A stretch of 64,000 nucleotides of DNA. Origin: Phyllobacterium calauticae (GTDB lineage: Bacteria; Pseudomonadota; Alphaproteobacteria; Rhizobiales; Rhizobiaceae). Shown here in pieces: positions 26,660-36,572 of the stretch. The stretch is from positions 806,001-870,000 of the forward strand of contig NZ_JAGENB010000001.1 of assembly GCF_019991125.1 (NCBI RefSeq), given 5' to 3'. Below the pieces are notes generated by a model. That model was not told where the DNA came from, searched no databases, and worked only from the letters and a program-made list of their open reading frames with translations. Every line of letters begins with the position of its first letter. Position 1 is the stretch's first letter. The position numbers and the translations under genes are program-made.

Positions 26660-27330
26660 TGCGTCGCCAAACAACCAATCACCTGTTTTCTTCCGCGAAG
26701 GCTCCCGCCATGCCGCCATTCAAAAGAATCCGTGAAAAAATGGCCGCTTCCAGGCGCATCCTGGCTGCGTTCGGCAAAGACCGCCGAGGTGTTGCCGCAC
26801 TGGAATTTGCATTGATTGCGCCGGTGATGATCATGCTTCTTCTCGGGAGCATTGAAATCACCAACGGATTCGACGTGAACAAGAAGCTGGCGCGGGCCGG
26901 AGCGATGGTGGGCGATCTGGTGACACAGCAACAATCCATCACAAAGGAAAAGATCGCCGATATCATGGAAATCGGGACTTCCATCCTCTTGCCCTATTGG
27001 CGCGACCTGCCGACAATCACCATTACATCCATCAACGTGGACGTAAACGGCAACGCCACGGTTGCGTGGTCGCAGCGCAAACGGGGCCAAACCATCTCAA
27101 CGCCCTATGCCAAGGGCAGTACCATCACCATCGATCCCAACCTGAAGATTCCCACGTCAAACTTTGTGCGCGTTGAAACGAGCATTGCCTATATTCCGCT
27201 CGTTGCCTGGACAATGAAAGACACCGTCAACACGTCCATAGGCACCAGCGGCCCAGGTATCGTCATGGGCAAGATGATCTATGGCCGAATCCGTCAGGGC
27301 GCGGACGCGGTAGCCTGCACCAACTGCTGA
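26659..27330 (+). CDS. Second TadE/TadF-type pseudopilin
   Basis: The 223-residue protein carries FGKDRRGVAALEFALIAPVMIMLLLG near residues 35-60, a prepilin-like cleavage motif with Glu and a hydrophobic helix. A periplasmic domain follows, ending in ACTNC. It is coupled to the tadE gene by a one-base overlap; an internal ATG at 26710 would give a shorter leader and may be the real start. No von Willebrand-type TadG is found nearby. Confidence 0.84.
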   Translation: MRRQTTNHLFSSAKAPAMPPFKRIREKMAASRRILAAFGKDRRGVAALEFALIAPVMIMLLLGSIEITNGFDVNKKLARAGAMVGDLVTQQQSITKEKIADIMEIGTSILLPYWRDLPTITITSINVDVNGNATVAWSQRKRGQTISTPYAKGSTITIDPNLKIPTSNFVRVETSIAYIPLVAWTMKDTVNTSIGTSGPGIVMGKMIYGRIRQGADAVACTNC

Positions 27331-27428
27331 ATAGCCGGAGCCTGCCGTAACAACCGCCTGCGCACATGGTGTTTGTCATCAGCGTCAGTTTCACCTATCT
27401 GTGGATTCTGGTTCTGATGGAGTGAGGC

Positions 27429-28664
27429 ATGTCTCGCGCTTTTCTTTTTGTGCTCGATTCTTTTGGTATAGGCGGTGCGCCGGATGCAGCAGCTTTCGGC
27501 GATGCAGGTTCAACGACATTCGGCCATATCATGGAAGCCTGCGCCGACGGGCGCGGCGACAAGGACGGCCTGCGCTCCGGCCCGCTCACTCTCCCGCATT
27601 TGAGTTCACTGGGCCTTGTTCATGCCGCCAATCTCGCTTCCGGTATCAATATCCCCGCACCGGCCGCCGATCCTGTCGGGCTGTGGGGTGCTGCCGAGGA
27701 AGTGTCGAATGGCAAGGACACCCCCTCCGGGCATTGGGAAATTGCCGGTGTACCGGTCACTTTCAATTGGGGTTACTTTCCCAGGACAATCCCGACATTT
27801 CCGGACACATTGATTGCCGAAGCTGTGCGGCGCGCCGGCCTGCCGGGCATTCTGGGCAACAAGCATGCCTCCGGCACCGAGGTCATCGAGGAATATGGCG
27901 AAGAACATATTCGCAGCGGCAAGCCGATATTCTATACATCCACGGACTCCGTTATCCAGATCGCCGCGCACGAACAACATTTCGGGTTGGACCGGCTCTA
28001 TGATCTGTGCGTGCTTGTTCGTGAACTGGTCGACCCCCTGAACATCGGCCGGGTCATTGCCCGTCCGTTTGTCGGGGAAACCACGCAAACCTTCGAGCGC
28101 ACAGGCAACCGGCGCGACTATTCGGTGCCGCCGCCGGAACCCACTTTGCTCGACAGGCTGACGGAGGCGGGCCGTACGGTCATCGCCATCGGCAAGATCG
28201 GTGACATCTATGCGCACAAGGGGGTGTCCCAGGTGCGCAAGGCCAACGGCAATATGGCCTTGTTCGATGAAACGCTGATTGCCATGGACGACGCACAGGA
28301 CGGCGATCTCGTCTTTACCAATTTTGTCGATTTCGACATGCTCTACGGACACCGCCGCGACGTGCCCGGCTATGCCGCCGCGCTTGAGGCCTTTGACCGG
28401 CGGCTGCCGGAGGCCATGGCGAAACTGCGACCCGGCGATCTCCTGATCCTGACCGCCGACCATGGCTGCGACCCGACCTTCAGGGGAACGGACCACACGC
28501 GTGAACGCGTTCCGGTTCTGTGCTTCGGGCCCGACCTGCCGCATGGATCTGTCGGCATCCGCACGACATTTGCCGATATTGGCGAGACAGTCGCAGCCCA
28601 TCTTGCCATTGCGCCCGGCCCATACGGAAAAAGCTTCCTGCGGGGCACTGCATCCCATGCCTGA
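27429..28664 (+). CDS. deoB: Phosphopentomutase
   Basis: The 411-residue alkaline-phosphatase-superfamily enzyme interconverts ribose 1- and 5-phosphate (and the deoxy forms) in nucleoside salvage. The metal site is seen in [21 protein letters not shown], and the C-terminal [18 protein letters not shown] block. GGAGTGAGGC places the ATG at 27429. The last codons overlap mutM by eight bases. Confidence 0.96.
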   Translation: MSRAFLFVLDSFGIGGAPDAAAFGDAGSTTFGHIMEACADGRGDKDGLRSGPLTLPHLSSLGLVHAANLASGINIPAPAADPVGLWGAAEEVSNGKDTPSGHWEIAGVPVTFNWGYFPRTIPTFPDTLIAEAVRRAGLPGILGNKHASGTEVIEEYGEEHIRSGKPIFYTSTDSVIQIAAHEQHFGLDRLYDLCVLVRELVDPLNIGRVIARPFVGETTQTFERTGNRRDYSVPPPEPTLLDRLTEAGRTVIAIGKIGDIYAHKGVSQVRKANGNMALFDETLIAMDDAQDGDLVFTNFVDFDMLYGHRRDVPGYAAALEAFDRRLPEAMAKLRPGDLLILTADHGCDPTFRGTDHTRERVPVLCFGPDLPHGSVGIRTTFADIGETVAAHLAIAPGPYGKSFLRGTASHA

Positions 28665-29550
28665 GCTTCCCGAAGTCGAAACCGTCCGCCGCGGATTGCA
28701 GCCTTTCATGGAGGGAGCAACCATTGCGCGTGTCGAGCAGCGCAGGGCGGATCTGCGCTTTCCTTTTCCGGACCGGTTTGCCGAACGGCTGACCGGACGC
28801 ACGATCGACTCGCTCGAGCGCCGTGCGAAATACCTCATCATGCATATGGATGACGGACTGGGTCTGATCAGTCATCTCGGCATGTCCGGCTCCTATCGCA
28901 TCGAACAGGACGGGGCAGAGACGGCACCGGGTGTCTTCCATCATGACCGGTCAAGAAACACGACCCATGACCATGTGGTGATCCATGTGCAATCAAGAGA
29001 CGGGATCAGAAGCCGGATCGTCTACAACGATCCGCGCCGTTTCGGCTTCATGCTGTTTGCCGAGCCAGGAGCGCTCAACACCCATAAATTCATACAAGAC
29101 CTCGGTATCGAGCCAACAGGCAACCGGTTGGACGGCGCATTGCTGGCCAGGCTCTTCGCCGACAGGAATGCGCCGCTGAAGGCAGCCTTGCTCGACCAGA
29201 AGCTGATTGCAGGCCTCGGCAACATCTATGTCTGCGAAGCCCTGTGGCGTGCCGAATTATCACCCCGGCGATTGGCCGGATCCATTGCCGGGAAAAGCGG
29301 CGATCCGGACCCCATGGCGGATCGGCTTGCCACCTCCATTCGTTCCGTCATCGCCGATGCCATCGCGGCAGGCGGTTCCAGCCTGAAAGACTACCGGCAG
29401 GCGGACGGAGAACTCGGTTATTTCCAGCATTCATTTTCTGTCTACGACCGTGAAGGCGAGCCTTGCCCGCGTCCTGCCTGTGATGGCACGATAGCCCGCA
29501 TCGTCCAAAGCGGGCGTTCGACGTTTTTCTGCCCGATCTGCCAGCATTAG
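28657..29550 (+). CDS. mutM: Formamidopyrimidine-DNA glycosylase
   Basis: The 297-residue base-excision repair enzyme removes 8-oxoguanine and formamidopyrimidines. [13 protein letters not shown] at the N terminus gives the catalytic Pro after Met removal and the Glu. SHLGMSGSY, the helix-two-turn-helix [12 protein letters not shown] and a C-terminal zinc finger (C-P-R-P-A-C ... C-P-I-C-Q) are all intact. The ATG lies inside the end of deoB. It is 13 bp before the enoyl-CoA hydratase. Confidence 0.96.
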   Translation: MPELPEVETVRRGLQPFMEGATIARVEQRRADLRFPFPDRFAERLTGRTIDSLERRAKYLIMHMDDGLGLISHLGMSGSYRIEQDGAETAPGVFHHDRSRNTTHDHVVIHVQSRDGIRSRIVYNDPRRFGFMLFAEPGALNTHKFIQDLGIEPTGNRLDGALLARLFADRNAPLKAALLDQKLIAGLGNIYVCEALWRAELSPRRLAGSIAGKSGDPDPMADRLATSIRSVIADAIAAGGSSLKDYRQADGELGYFQHSFSVYDREGEPCPRPACDGTIARIVQSGRSTFFCPICQH

Positions 29551-29563
29551 GAGGAGTATCCGG

Positions 29564-30337
29564 ATGGCCTACGAAAACATCATTGTGGAGACGCGTGAGA
29601 AAGTTGGTTTCATCCAGCTCAATCGTCCACAGGCGCTCAATGCACTCAACTCCGCCCTGCTCGGCGAACTCAGCGCAGCGCTTGAAGCTTTCGACCGGGA
29701 CAATGGTATCGGTGCCATCGTCATCACGGGCTCGGAAAAGGCCTTTGCCGCAGGCGCCGACATCAAGGAAATGCAGACACTGGATTTCGCCGATGCCTAT
29801 CTCGGCGATTATTTCAGCGAGTGGGAGCGGGTCACGCGCCTGCGCAAGCCGCTGATCGCCGCTGTGGCCGGTTATGCGCTGGGCGGCGGCTGCGAGCTCG
29901 CCATGATGTGCGATTTCATCATCGCGGCCGATACCGCCAAATTCGGCCAGCCGGAGATCACCCTCGGCGTCATGCCCGGCATGGGCGGCTCACAGCGGCT
30001 GACGCGCTTTGTCGGCAAGTCCAAGGCGATGGATCTGTGCCTGACCGGGCGAATGATGGATGCGGCGGAAGCGGAGCGTTGCGGCCTTGTCTCGCGTGTT
30101 GTCCCCGCGGGCGAGCTTGTGGAAGAAGCGCTGAAGGCTGCCAAGAAAATCGCGTCCTTCTCGCTGCCTGTCGCCATGATGACCAAGGAAACGGTCAACA
30201 GAGCCTATGAAACGACCCTGTCGGAAGGCCTGCGATTCGAACGGCGTGTCTTCCATTCCATGTTTGCGCTGGAAGACCAGAAGGAGGGGATGGCTGCCTT
30301 CGCGGAAAAACGCGCGCCGAATTTCAAGAATCGCTGA
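29564..30337 (+). CDS. Enoyl-CoA hydratase (crotonase family)
   Basis: The 257-residue protein hydrates trans-2-enoyl-CoA in fatty acid beta-oxidation. The oxyanion-hole segments are [13 protein letters not shown] and [14 protein letters not shown]; the two catalytic glutamates are in GCELA and [14 protein letters not shown] precedes the ATG. It follows mutM closely and precedes rpsT, an order common in Rhizobiales. Substrate chain length cannot be told. Confidence 0.93.
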   Translation: MAYENIIVETREKVGFIQLNRPQALNALNSALLGELSAALEAFDRDNGIGAIVITGSEKAFAAGADIKEMQTLDFADAYLGDYFSEWERVTRLRKPLIAAVAGYALGGGCELAMMCDFIIAADTAKFGQPEITLGVMPGMGGSQRLTRFVGKSKAMDLCLTGRMMDAAEAERCGLVSRVVPAGELVEEALKAAKKIASFSLPVAMMTKETVNRAYETTLSEGLRFERRVFHSMFALEDQKEGMAAFAEKRAPNFKNR

Positions 30338-30373
30338 GGCCGAAATATCCACCGGCAAGGCGACGATTCCAAG

Positions 30374-30402
30374 TTGACGCAACCGGAAACGTGATCTATA
30401 AG
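30374..30402 (+). promoter_or_regulatory. Probable sigma-70 promoter of rpsT
   Basis: TTGACG and TATAAG are separated by exactly 17 bases, close to the housekeeping consensus. The segment lies about 90 bp before the rpsT start in the gap after the enoyl-CoA hydratase gene. Confidence 0.8.
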
Positions 30403-30415
30403 CCCGACAACGTTT

Positions 30416-30433
30416 GGTGGCCCCTCGGCCACC
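30416..30433 (+). promoter_or_regulatory. Hairpin in the rpsT leader
   Basis: GGTGGCC and GGCCACC enclose a four-base loop, about 10 nt after the expected transcription start, followed by CTATTATTTTG. It could be an attenuator or an S20 feedback site; this is inference. Confidence 0.5.
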
Positions 30434-30493
30434 CTATTATTTTGTGACGGCCGCGTTGATGCTGCCGAGTAGCTGACAGAAAAGAGAGGCATC

Positions 30494-30760
30494 ATGGCCA
30501 ACACTCCTTCGGCCAAGAAAGCGGCGCGTAAGATTGAAGCCCGCACCGAAGTAAACAAATCCCGCCGCTCACGCGTGCGCACCTTCCTTCGCAAGTTCGA
30601 AGATGCGGTGGCAAGCGGTGATCAGGCAGCCGCTTCCGTAGCCTTCAAGGCTGTTGAACCGGAAATGATGCGCGCTGCCACGAAGGGTGTCGTGCACAAG
30701 AATACGGCATCCCGGAAGGTTTCCCGTCTCGCACAGCGCCTTAAGGGCATGTCTGCCTAA
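30494..30760 (+). CDS. rpsT: 30S ribosomal protein S20
   Basis: The 88-residue basic protein [13 protein letters not shown]... matches S20 over its full length, including [13 protein letters not shown] and the C-terminal [18 protein letters not shown]20 binds 16S rRNA helices 9 and 44 early in small-subunit assembly. AGAGAGG precedes the ATG. It has its own promoter and terminator and lies upstream of dnaA, as in other Rhizobiales. Confidence 0.98.
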   Translation: MANTPSAKKAARKIEARTEVNKSRRSRVRTFLRKFEDAVASGDQAAASVAFKAVEPEMMRAATKGVVHKNTASRKVSRLAQRLKGMSA

Positions 30761-30782
30761 TCAGACATAAATAATCTATTTT

Positions 30783-30812
30783 AAACCCGGCTGGTCCTTA
30801 GCCGGGTTTTTT
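30783..30812 (+). terminator. Rho-independent terminator of rpsT
   Basis: AACCCGGCT and AGCCGGGTT with a short loop, followed by a T run, 23 bp after the stop. Confidence 0.93.
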
Positions 30813-31619
30813 ATTTGCCATTTTTTTGGGCATAAATTCGTTTCCGATGAAAAAGATTGTGGCATATCAAAACCCTGACATATGCTGGTCATAAATAGTT
30901 TCATACAAAAAGCGACAACCATCATTTCTTGTTTTATTTCAATGACTTACGGCAGGTAGCCATAATCGCCAGACCCTAGCCGGAAGAATCTGTCACCCCA
31001 GCCTATGTCAAGCGATAATTTAATATTTTTTTTTGATCGCGTGAGTCCGCAGTGCAGCAAAATCGGCATTCCAAAAAAGGCTTTGAATCCGAAGGCTTTT
31101 TCCCTGCCCAACCGGAGGTAGTTAAAAAAAACGCAAAAGCGTTAACCTTTAATTCACTAAAAAAGCGGCGCGCCTGCCCTTGCCCTCCCTGCAAAGGTTT
31201 TTGTAAGGTCCAGACATCGAAGGGGTGGGCAAAAACCCATTTAACAGGCTTATCAAATTAGTGGGTTCGGACGCAGATTTTTCGTTTGCGTAACGAGTAC
31301 GTTTTTGTCGGGTATCCGGGTTGTACGACCCTGGATCGTTTCAGAAAAGAAGCAAGTTGGCGGCGCTGGCATCAGCCGGGCGTGAGTCTTTTTGCGCCAA
31401 AGTTGAAAGGGATGTGGACGTGGCGGTTTTTAGAATTTCGGTGCGAGATTGTTCAGACCTGTACTACGCGTCCCTGACCTTATCCAACAATTAGCTCCAG
31501 GAGATTGAAAGCCGGTCATAGGGGTGACCGGCTCTTGAGGACTGCAACCGGTCATGGACCGGTCCACATGCGAACACGGGCACTATCAAGCCCGAACAGA
31601 TAAATATCAGGATGAGGCA
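30813..31619. other. Long AT-rich non-coding region upstream of dnaA
   Basis: About 0.8 kb with no convincing gene. It contains A/T runs (31021-31036, 31124-31132), four GANTC methylation sites (30986, 31043, 31085, 31384), a partial TTAA-N7-TTCA CtrA-like site at 31142, the near-palindrome GGGTTGTACGACCC around 31318, and the repeat pair described separately at 31510-31563. Canonical DnaA boxes (TTATCCACA) are absent; the nearest match is TTATCCAAC near 31480. It probably holds the dnaA promoter and a long leader. Confidence 0.7.
31510..31563. repeat. Two adjacent inverted repeats built on CCGGTC(A), dnaA leader
   Basis: AGCCGGTCA and TGACCGGCT are perfect 9-bp arms around a six-base loop (31510-31533). 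ACCGGTC and GACCGGT are perfect 7-bp arms around ATG (31547-31563). All four arms share the CCGGTC core. The pair ends 56 bp before the dnaA ATG. Confidence 0.8.
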
Positions 31620-33176
31620 ATGACAATGACCAGCGGAATAATGGAAAACGGCACGAATGCAGCCATGGTCCCGCTCCATATGGACGAAGGGAAAAGTATG
31701 GTATCGGCCGGCAGCCAGGGCGAGACGATTTTCGAGAGGGTCAAGACCAAGCTCAAAGCCAAACTCGGAAATGAAGTTTACTCCAGCTGGTTCGGCCGCC
31801 TGAAGCTGGATGAGACATCCAAGAGCATTGTTCGCCTTTCCGTGCCGACCGCATTTCTTCGTTCCTGGATCAACAACCACTACTCCGACATGATCAACAC
31901 GCTGTGGCATGAGGAGGATGAGCAGGTCCTGAAGGTGGAGATCGTTTTCCGCAGCGCCAGCCGCGCCAGCCGCCCCTCGCTTGAGGCAGAGCCTGCCTTG
32001 CGGGCCGACCAGCGTGCGATTGCCCGCGACAAGCCGGTTTTTCCCGTTGGCAGCACATCGCAGGACAAGAAGGCACCGGCACATTTTGCCGACCGTGCAA
32101 CGGATCGCCCGGGACAGAACTCCGTGTTCGGTTCGCCGCTGGATCCGCGCTACACTTTCGAGACATTTGTTGATGGCACGCCAAACCGGGTGGCCCTGGC
32201 TGCTGCGCGCACCATTGCGGATGCCGGCGCCAGTGCCGTCCGTTTCAATCCGCTGTTCATTCACGCCTCCGTCGGCCTCGGCAAGACGCATCTGCTGCAG
32301 GCCATCGCCGCCGATGCCCTGAAGCGCTCGGAGCGCGCCCGCGTGGTGTACCTGACTGCCGAATATTTCATGTGGCGTTTCGCAACGGCTATTCGCGACA
32401 ACAACGCGCTGTCGTTCAAGGAACAGCTGCGCGATATCGATCTCCTGATCATCGATGACATGCAGTTCCTGCAGGGCAAATCGATCCAGCACGAATTCTG
32501 CCATCTGATCAATACGCTGCTCGACAGTGCCAAGCAGGTCGTGGTTGCCGCTGACCGCCCGCCGTCAGAGCTGGAATCGCTCGATGCGCGCGTGCGTTCG
32601 CGTCTGCAGGGCGGTGTTGCCCTTGAAATGATTTCGCCGGACTATGCGATGCGCCTTGAGATTCTCAAGCGCCGCCTGGTTGCCGCCCAGCAGGAAGACC
32701 AGTCCCTGGATATTTCGCCGGAGATTCTCGATCACGTCGCCCAGTCCGTCACCGGAAGCGGCCGTGAGCTGGAAGGCGCTTTCAACCAGCTGCTGTTCCG
32801 CCAGACCTTCGAGCCGAACCTGTCGGTCGACCGGGTCGACGAGCTGCTCAGCCATCTGATGCGCGGCGGTGAGGCCAAGCGTATCCGCATCGAAGAAATC
32901 CAGCGCATCGTTGCGCGCCATTACAACGTCTCCAAGCAGGACCTTCTGTCCAACCGGCGCACGCGCACCATCGTCAAGCCGCGCCAGATCGCCATGTATC
33001 TTGCCAAGATGCTCACACCCCGCTCGCTGCCGGAAATCGGTCGGCGTTTCGGCGGCCGTGACCACACAACCGTTCTGCATGCGGTGCGCAAGATCGAAGA
33101 TATTGTCGGCAAGGACCAGAAACTGTCGCAGGAACTCGAGCTCCTGAAGCGCCTGATCAACGACCAGGCCCAATAA
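31620..33176 (+). CDS. dnaA: Chromosomal replication initiator DnaA
   Basis: The 518-residue protein has a domain I ([13 protein letters not shown] near residue 55), a variable linker, then an AAA+ domain with Walker [13 protein letters not shown] and Walker [14 protein letters not shown]. The C-terminal helix-turn-helix carries the signature [15 protein letters not shown]. It binds origin DnaA boxes and opens the duplex in its ATP form. The ATG at 31620 is chosen because GGATGAGG sits just upstream; an earlier ATG at 31554 lies inside the second inverted repeat and has no ribosome site. The first 35 residues are poorly conserved. Confidence 0.97.
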   Translation: MTMTSGIMENGTNAAMVPLHMDEGKSMVSAGSQGETIFERVKTKLKAKLGNEVYSSWFGRLKLDETSKSIVRLSVPTAFLRSWINNHYSDMINTLWHEEDEQVLKVEIVFRSASRASRPSLEAEPALRADQRAIARDKPVFPVGSTSQDKKAPAHFADRATDRPGQNSVFGSPLDPRYTFETFVDGTPNRVALAAARTIADAGASAVRFNPLFIHASVGLGKTHLLQAIAADALKRSERARVVYLTAEYFMWRFATAIRDNNALSFKEQLRDIDLLIIDDMQFLQGKSIQHEFCHLINTLLDSAKQVVVAADRPPSELESLDARVRSRLQGGVALEMISPDYAMRLEILKRRLVAAQQEDQSLDISPEILDHVAQSVTGSGRELEGAFNQLLFRQTFEPNLSVDRVDELLSHLMRGGEAKRIRIEEIQRIVARHYNVSKQDLLSNRRTRTIVKPRQIAMYLAKMLTPRSLPEIGRRFGGRDHTTVLHAVRKIEDIVGKDQKLSQELELLKRLINDQAQ

Positions 33177-33201
33177 GGCTACTTCGCCACTTATCAACAG
33201 A

Positions 33202-33248
33202 AAGCCTGCGGTATGGTGCGTTGCAGCCAGCCGCAGGCTTGCTTTTTA
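33202..33248 (+). terminator. Rho-independent terminator of dnaA
   Basis: Perfect 10-bp arms AAGCCTGCGG / CCGCAGGCTT enclose a 19-base loop, followed by GCTTTTTA. A DnaA-box-like TTATCAACA lies just before it at 33191. Confidence 0.85.
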
Positions 33249-33362
33249 GGGTGACTTTCTGCCAATTTGCTTGACCTTGGGGGAACTTCGCCCTCTCGCC
33301 AGAAAAAGCGCCGCAGGCCCTCACGGGCTTTGGGTCGAATAAGACAGTGAGACCGGTTTATC

Positions 33363-34481
33363 ATGCGTGTAACTCTTGAACGTTCCAATCTTCTGAAGTC
33401 GCTCAACCATGTTCATCGCGTGGTCGAACGACGCAACACCATTCCGATCCTTTCGAACGTTCTTCTGCATGCCGAGGGTGCAAGCCTTGCCCTCAAGGCC
33501 ACGGACCTTGACCTTGAAGTCACCGAAGCCACTGCCGCGCAAATCGAACAATCCGGTGCCACCACCGTGCCGGCCCACCTGCTCTATGACATCGTCCGCA
33601 AGCTGCCCGACGGCGCGGAAGTGATGCTGGCAACCAATGCCGACGGCAATTCCATGACCGTGACCTCGGGCCGGTCGAATTTCCGCCTGCAGTGCCTGCC
33701 GCAATCGGATTTCCCCGAACTGACCGCAGGATCCTTCACACACACGTTCCGCATCACATCCACGGCGTTGAAAAGCCTGATCGAACGGACGCAATTCGCC
33801 ATCTCCACGGAAGAAACCCGCTATTACCTCAATGGCATCTATTTCCATGCCATCGAGAGCGAGGGTTCGCTGAAGCTGCGCGCCGTGGCCACGGACGGAC
33901 ATCGTCTGGCCCGCGCCGAGCTGGAAGCGCCCTCCGGCGCGGAAGGCATGCCCGGCATCATCATTCCGCGCAAGACCGTTGCCGAGCTGCAGAAGCTTGT
34001 CGATGATCCGGACATTGCCGTGACCATCGAACTGTCGGACACAAAGATCCGCTTCACCATCGGCTCGGTGGTTCTGACCTCCAAGCTGATTGACGGCACA
34101 TTCCCGGACTATCAGCGCGTCATTCCATCCGGCAACGACAAGAAACTGACCATCGACCGCCAGAGCTTCGCGTCTGCCGTTGACCGCGTCTCGACGATTT
34201 CGAGCGAGCGCGGCCGCGCCGTCAAGCTGACGATTGCCGATGGCCAGCTGACATTGACAGTCAACAATCCGGATTCGGGCAGCGCCACGGACGAGCTTGC
34301 GGCTGATTATGACTCCGATCCGATCGAGATCGGCTTCAATGCCAAATATCTCCTCGACATCACTGCCCAGCTTTCCGGCACGGAAGCGATCTTCATGCTG
34401 GCCGACGCCGGCTCGCCGACACTGGTGCGTGATACAGGCGATGCGAATGCGCTCTACGTGCTCATGCCGATGCGGGTTTGA
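33363..34481 (+). CDS. dnaN: DNA polymerase III beta subunit (sliding clamp)
   Basis: The 372-residue protein spans the three clamp domains: MRVTLERSNLLKSLNHVHRVVERRNTIPILSNV at the N terminus, RGLFAIS-type TQFAISTEETRYYLNGI in the second domain, and the C-terminal ALYVLMPMRV. The dimeric ring tethers polymerase III to DNA. The gene has a separate 180-bp upstream region after the dnaA terminator. Its stop overlaps the probable recF start. Confidence 0.98.
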   Translation: MRVTLERSNLLKSLNHVHRVVERRNTIPILSNVLLHAEGASLALKATDLDLEVTEATAAQIEQSGATTVPAHLLYDIVRKLPDGAEVMLATNADGNSMTVTSGRSNFRLQCLPQSDFPELTAGSFTHTFRITSTALKSLIERTQFAISTEETRYYLNGIYFHAIESEGSLKLRAVATDGHRLARAELEAPSGAEGMPGIIIPRKTVAELQKLVDDPDIAVTIELSDTKIRFTIGSVVLTSKLIDGTFPDYQRVIPSGNDKKLTIDRQSFASAVDRVSTISSERGRAVKLTIADGQLTLTVNNPDSGSATDELAADYDSDPIEIGFNAKYLLDITAQLSGTEAIFMLADAGSPTLVRDTGDANALYVLMPMRV

Positions 34482-35665
34482 CGCAAACGGACAATCCCGC
34501 TGTGACCGATGATCCCAGAACGGACGCGGGCAAACCGGCCCGCGTTTCGATCAGCCGGTTGAAGCTTGCGCATTTCCGCAATTACGAAAACCTGTCATTG
34601 CGGCTCGGCCCGTCGCATGTGGTGCTGACCGGCGAGAACGGGTCGGGCAAGACCAATCTGCTGGAAGCCATCTCGTTTCTTTCTCCCGGCCGCGGTTTGC
34701 GCCGCGCCACCTATACGGATGTCACCCGCAATGACGCGCCCGATGGTTTTGCCATCCATGCGGCCATCGAGACCGAGGAGGGCTCCGTGGATGTCGGTAC
34801 CGGACTTGCAGGCAATGCACCGGGCGATACGGCGCGGCGGGTGCGCATCAATGGTGTCACCGCATCCAGTGCCGACGACCTCCTGGAATATTCCCGCATC
34901 CTCTGGCTGGTGCCCTCGATGGACGGCCTCTTTACCGGTGCGGCCGGGGACCGGCGGCGTTTTCTCGACCGGATGGTGCTGGCCATCGATCCGGCGCATG
35001 GCCGCCGTGTGCTCGACTATGAGAAGGCCATGCGCAGCCGCAACCGCCTGCTGACGGAAGAGCGCAGCAACGGCGCCTGGCTTGACGCCATTGAAACTCC
35101 CATGGCGGAGCTCGGCATCGCGATTGCCGCTGCCCGGGCCGAGCTCATGCGCCTGATCAACGGCATGATCGAGCGGCTGCCGGACGACAGTCCCTTCCCC
35201 AAGGCCGACTGCATCCTCGACGGCGAGTTGGAAGCACGCATCGGTATCGAATCGGCAACAGACGTTGAGGAGGCCTTTCGCCGGGCACTGCACGACGGAC
35301 GCAGCCGTGACCGGGCGGCGGGACGCACATTGGATGGTCCGCACCGCTCCGACCTTCTGGTACGCCACCGGCCCAAGGCCATGCCTGCCGAACTCTGTTC
35401 CACCGGCGAGCAGAAAGCCCTGCTCATCGGCCTTATCCTGTCGCACGCGCGCCTCACGGGAGAACTGGCGGGCATGGCACCCATCCTGCTTCTGGACGAG
35501 ATCGCCGCCCATCTTGATGAAGGCCGCCGCGCCGCCCTTTTTGACATCATCGAAGACCTTGGCGGACAGGCCTTCATGACGGGTACTGACCGCTCGCTGT
35601 TTTCCAGCCTTGCCGGCCGCGCGCAGTTTTTTGACGTGTCGCACGGAGAAGTGCACGCCGGATAG
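34478..35665 (+). CDS. recF: DNA replication and repair protein RecF
   Basis: The 395-residue SMC-like ATPase loads RecA at single-strand gaps with RecO and RecR. Walker A is TGENGSGKTNLLEAI, followed by FLSPGRGLR. The signature region is STGEQKALLIGLIL and Walker B is ILLLDEIAAHLDEGRR. The reading starts with a TTG overlapping the dnaN TGA; a GTG at 34502 is an alternative and would remove eight unconserved residues. Order dnaA-dnaN-recF is standard. Confidence 0.94.
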   Translation: MTQTDNPAVTDDPRTDAGKPARVSISRLKLAHFRNYENLSLRLGPSHVVLTGENGSGKTNLLEAISFLSPGRGLRRATYTDVTRNDAPDGFAIHAAIETEEGSVDVGTGLAGNAPGDTARRVRINGVTASSADDLLEYSRILWLVPSMDGLFTGAAGDRRRFLDRMVLAIDPAHGRRVLDYEKAMRSRNRLLTEERSNGAWLDAIETPMAELGIAIAAARAELMRLINGMIERLPDDSPFPKADCILDGELEARIGIESATDVEEAFRRALHDGRSRDRAAGRTLDGPHRSDLLVRHRPKAMPAELCSTGEQKALLIGLILSHARLTGELAGMAPILLLDEIAAHLDEGRRAALFDIIEDLGGQAFMTGTDRSLFSSLAGRAQFFDVSHGEVHAG

Positions 35666-35806
35666 AGCGGGTGATGGCAAGCCCGCCTGCGGCCGTGTTA
35701 GCATGCCGGAGAATCGAATTCTTTCTGCAACAATCCCGTGAAACAAGGCCTCCATGGACACATGGGCTGCTATGGCCCGGTGCCTTGATCCAACAAAGGA
35801 ATTCCC

Positions 35807-36511
35807 ATGTCTGATCTTTCTGCCTTCCCTGTTACCAAGCGCTGGCCGGCACAGCATCCCGACCGCCTTCAGCTCTATTCGCTGCCGACGCCCAATGGCG
35901 TGAAGGTATCCATCATGCTGGAAGAGCTTGGGCTGCCATATGAGACCCATCTCGTTGATATCGGCAAGAATGAAAGCTGGACGCCGGAATACCTGTCACT
36001 GAACCCCAACGGCAAGATTCCCGCGATCATCGATCCGGATGGTCCGGGCGGCAAGCCTCTGCCGCTGTTTGAATCCGGCGCGATCCTGCTCTATCTCGCC
36101 GAGAAAACCGGCAAACTCCTGCCTGCTGATCCGGCCCGGCGCTACGAGACCATCCAGTGGGTGTTCTTCCAGATGGCTGCCATTGGCCCAATGTTCGGTC
36201 AGGTCGGCTTTTTCCATAAGTTTGCCGGCCGGGAGTATGAGGACAAACGTCCGCTCGAGCGTTATGTGACTGAATCGAAACGTCTGCTCGGCGTGCTCGA
36301 AACGCACCTTGAAGGCCGTCAGTGGATCATGGATGACGACTACACCATCGCCGATATCGCCACGCTTGGCTGGGTGCGCAACCTGGTTGGCTTCTATGGT
36401 GCGGGCGATCTGGTCGACTATGCCAGCCTGAAGAATGTCCCGGCTTGGCTCGAGCGCGGGCTTGCGCGCCCGGCGGTGCAGCGCGGTCTCGATATACCCA
36501 AGCGCCCATAG
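35807..36511 (+). CDS. Glutathione S-transferase family protein (YghU/YfcG-like)
   Basis: The 234-residue protein has an N-terminal thioredoxin-like domain (residues 20-105; LYSLPTPNGVKVSIMLEELGLPYE, NPNGKIPAIIDPDG, ESGAILLYLAEKTG) and an all-helical C-terminal domain (DDDYTIADIATLGWV). The TPNG start is typical of Nu-class YghU/YfcG enzymes with disulphide-bond reductase activity. AAAGGAATT precedes the ATG. A terminator follows, so it is probably transcribed alone. Confidence 0.92.
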   Translation: MSDLSAFPVTKRWPAQHPDRLQLYSLPTPNGVKVSIMLEELGLPYETHLVDIGKNESWTPEYLSLNPNGKIPAIIDPDGPGGKPLPLFESGAILLYLAEKTGKLLPADPARRYETIQWVFFQMAAIGPMFGQVGFFHKFAGREYEDKRPLERYVTESKRLLGVLETHLEGRQWIMDDDYTIADIATLGWVRNLVGFYGAGDLVDYASLKNVPAWLERGLARPAVQRGLDIPKRP

Positions 36512-36548
36512 GCGCCCGACTGCTCCGATTCCTTGTTACGAACCTCTG

Positions 36549-36572
36549 AACGCCGCCGCTTTGGCGGCGTTT
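36549..36572 (+). terminator. Terminator downstream of the GST gene
   Basis: AACGCCGCC and GGCGGCGTT with a five-base loop, then TT. The T run is short, so strength is uncertain. Confidence 0.65.

Noticed and set aside
31286-31477. 63-codon frame in the dnaA upstream region
   Set aside because: It has a TTG start without a ribosome site and no recognisable composition or domain.
30761-33362. Chromosomal origin of replication at dnaA
   Set aside because: No cluster of DnaA boxes was found. Only near-matches occur (TTATCCAAC near 31480 and TTATCAACA at 33191), and in related Rhizobiales the origin maps near hemE rather than dnaA. Whole-chromosome GC skew would settle it.
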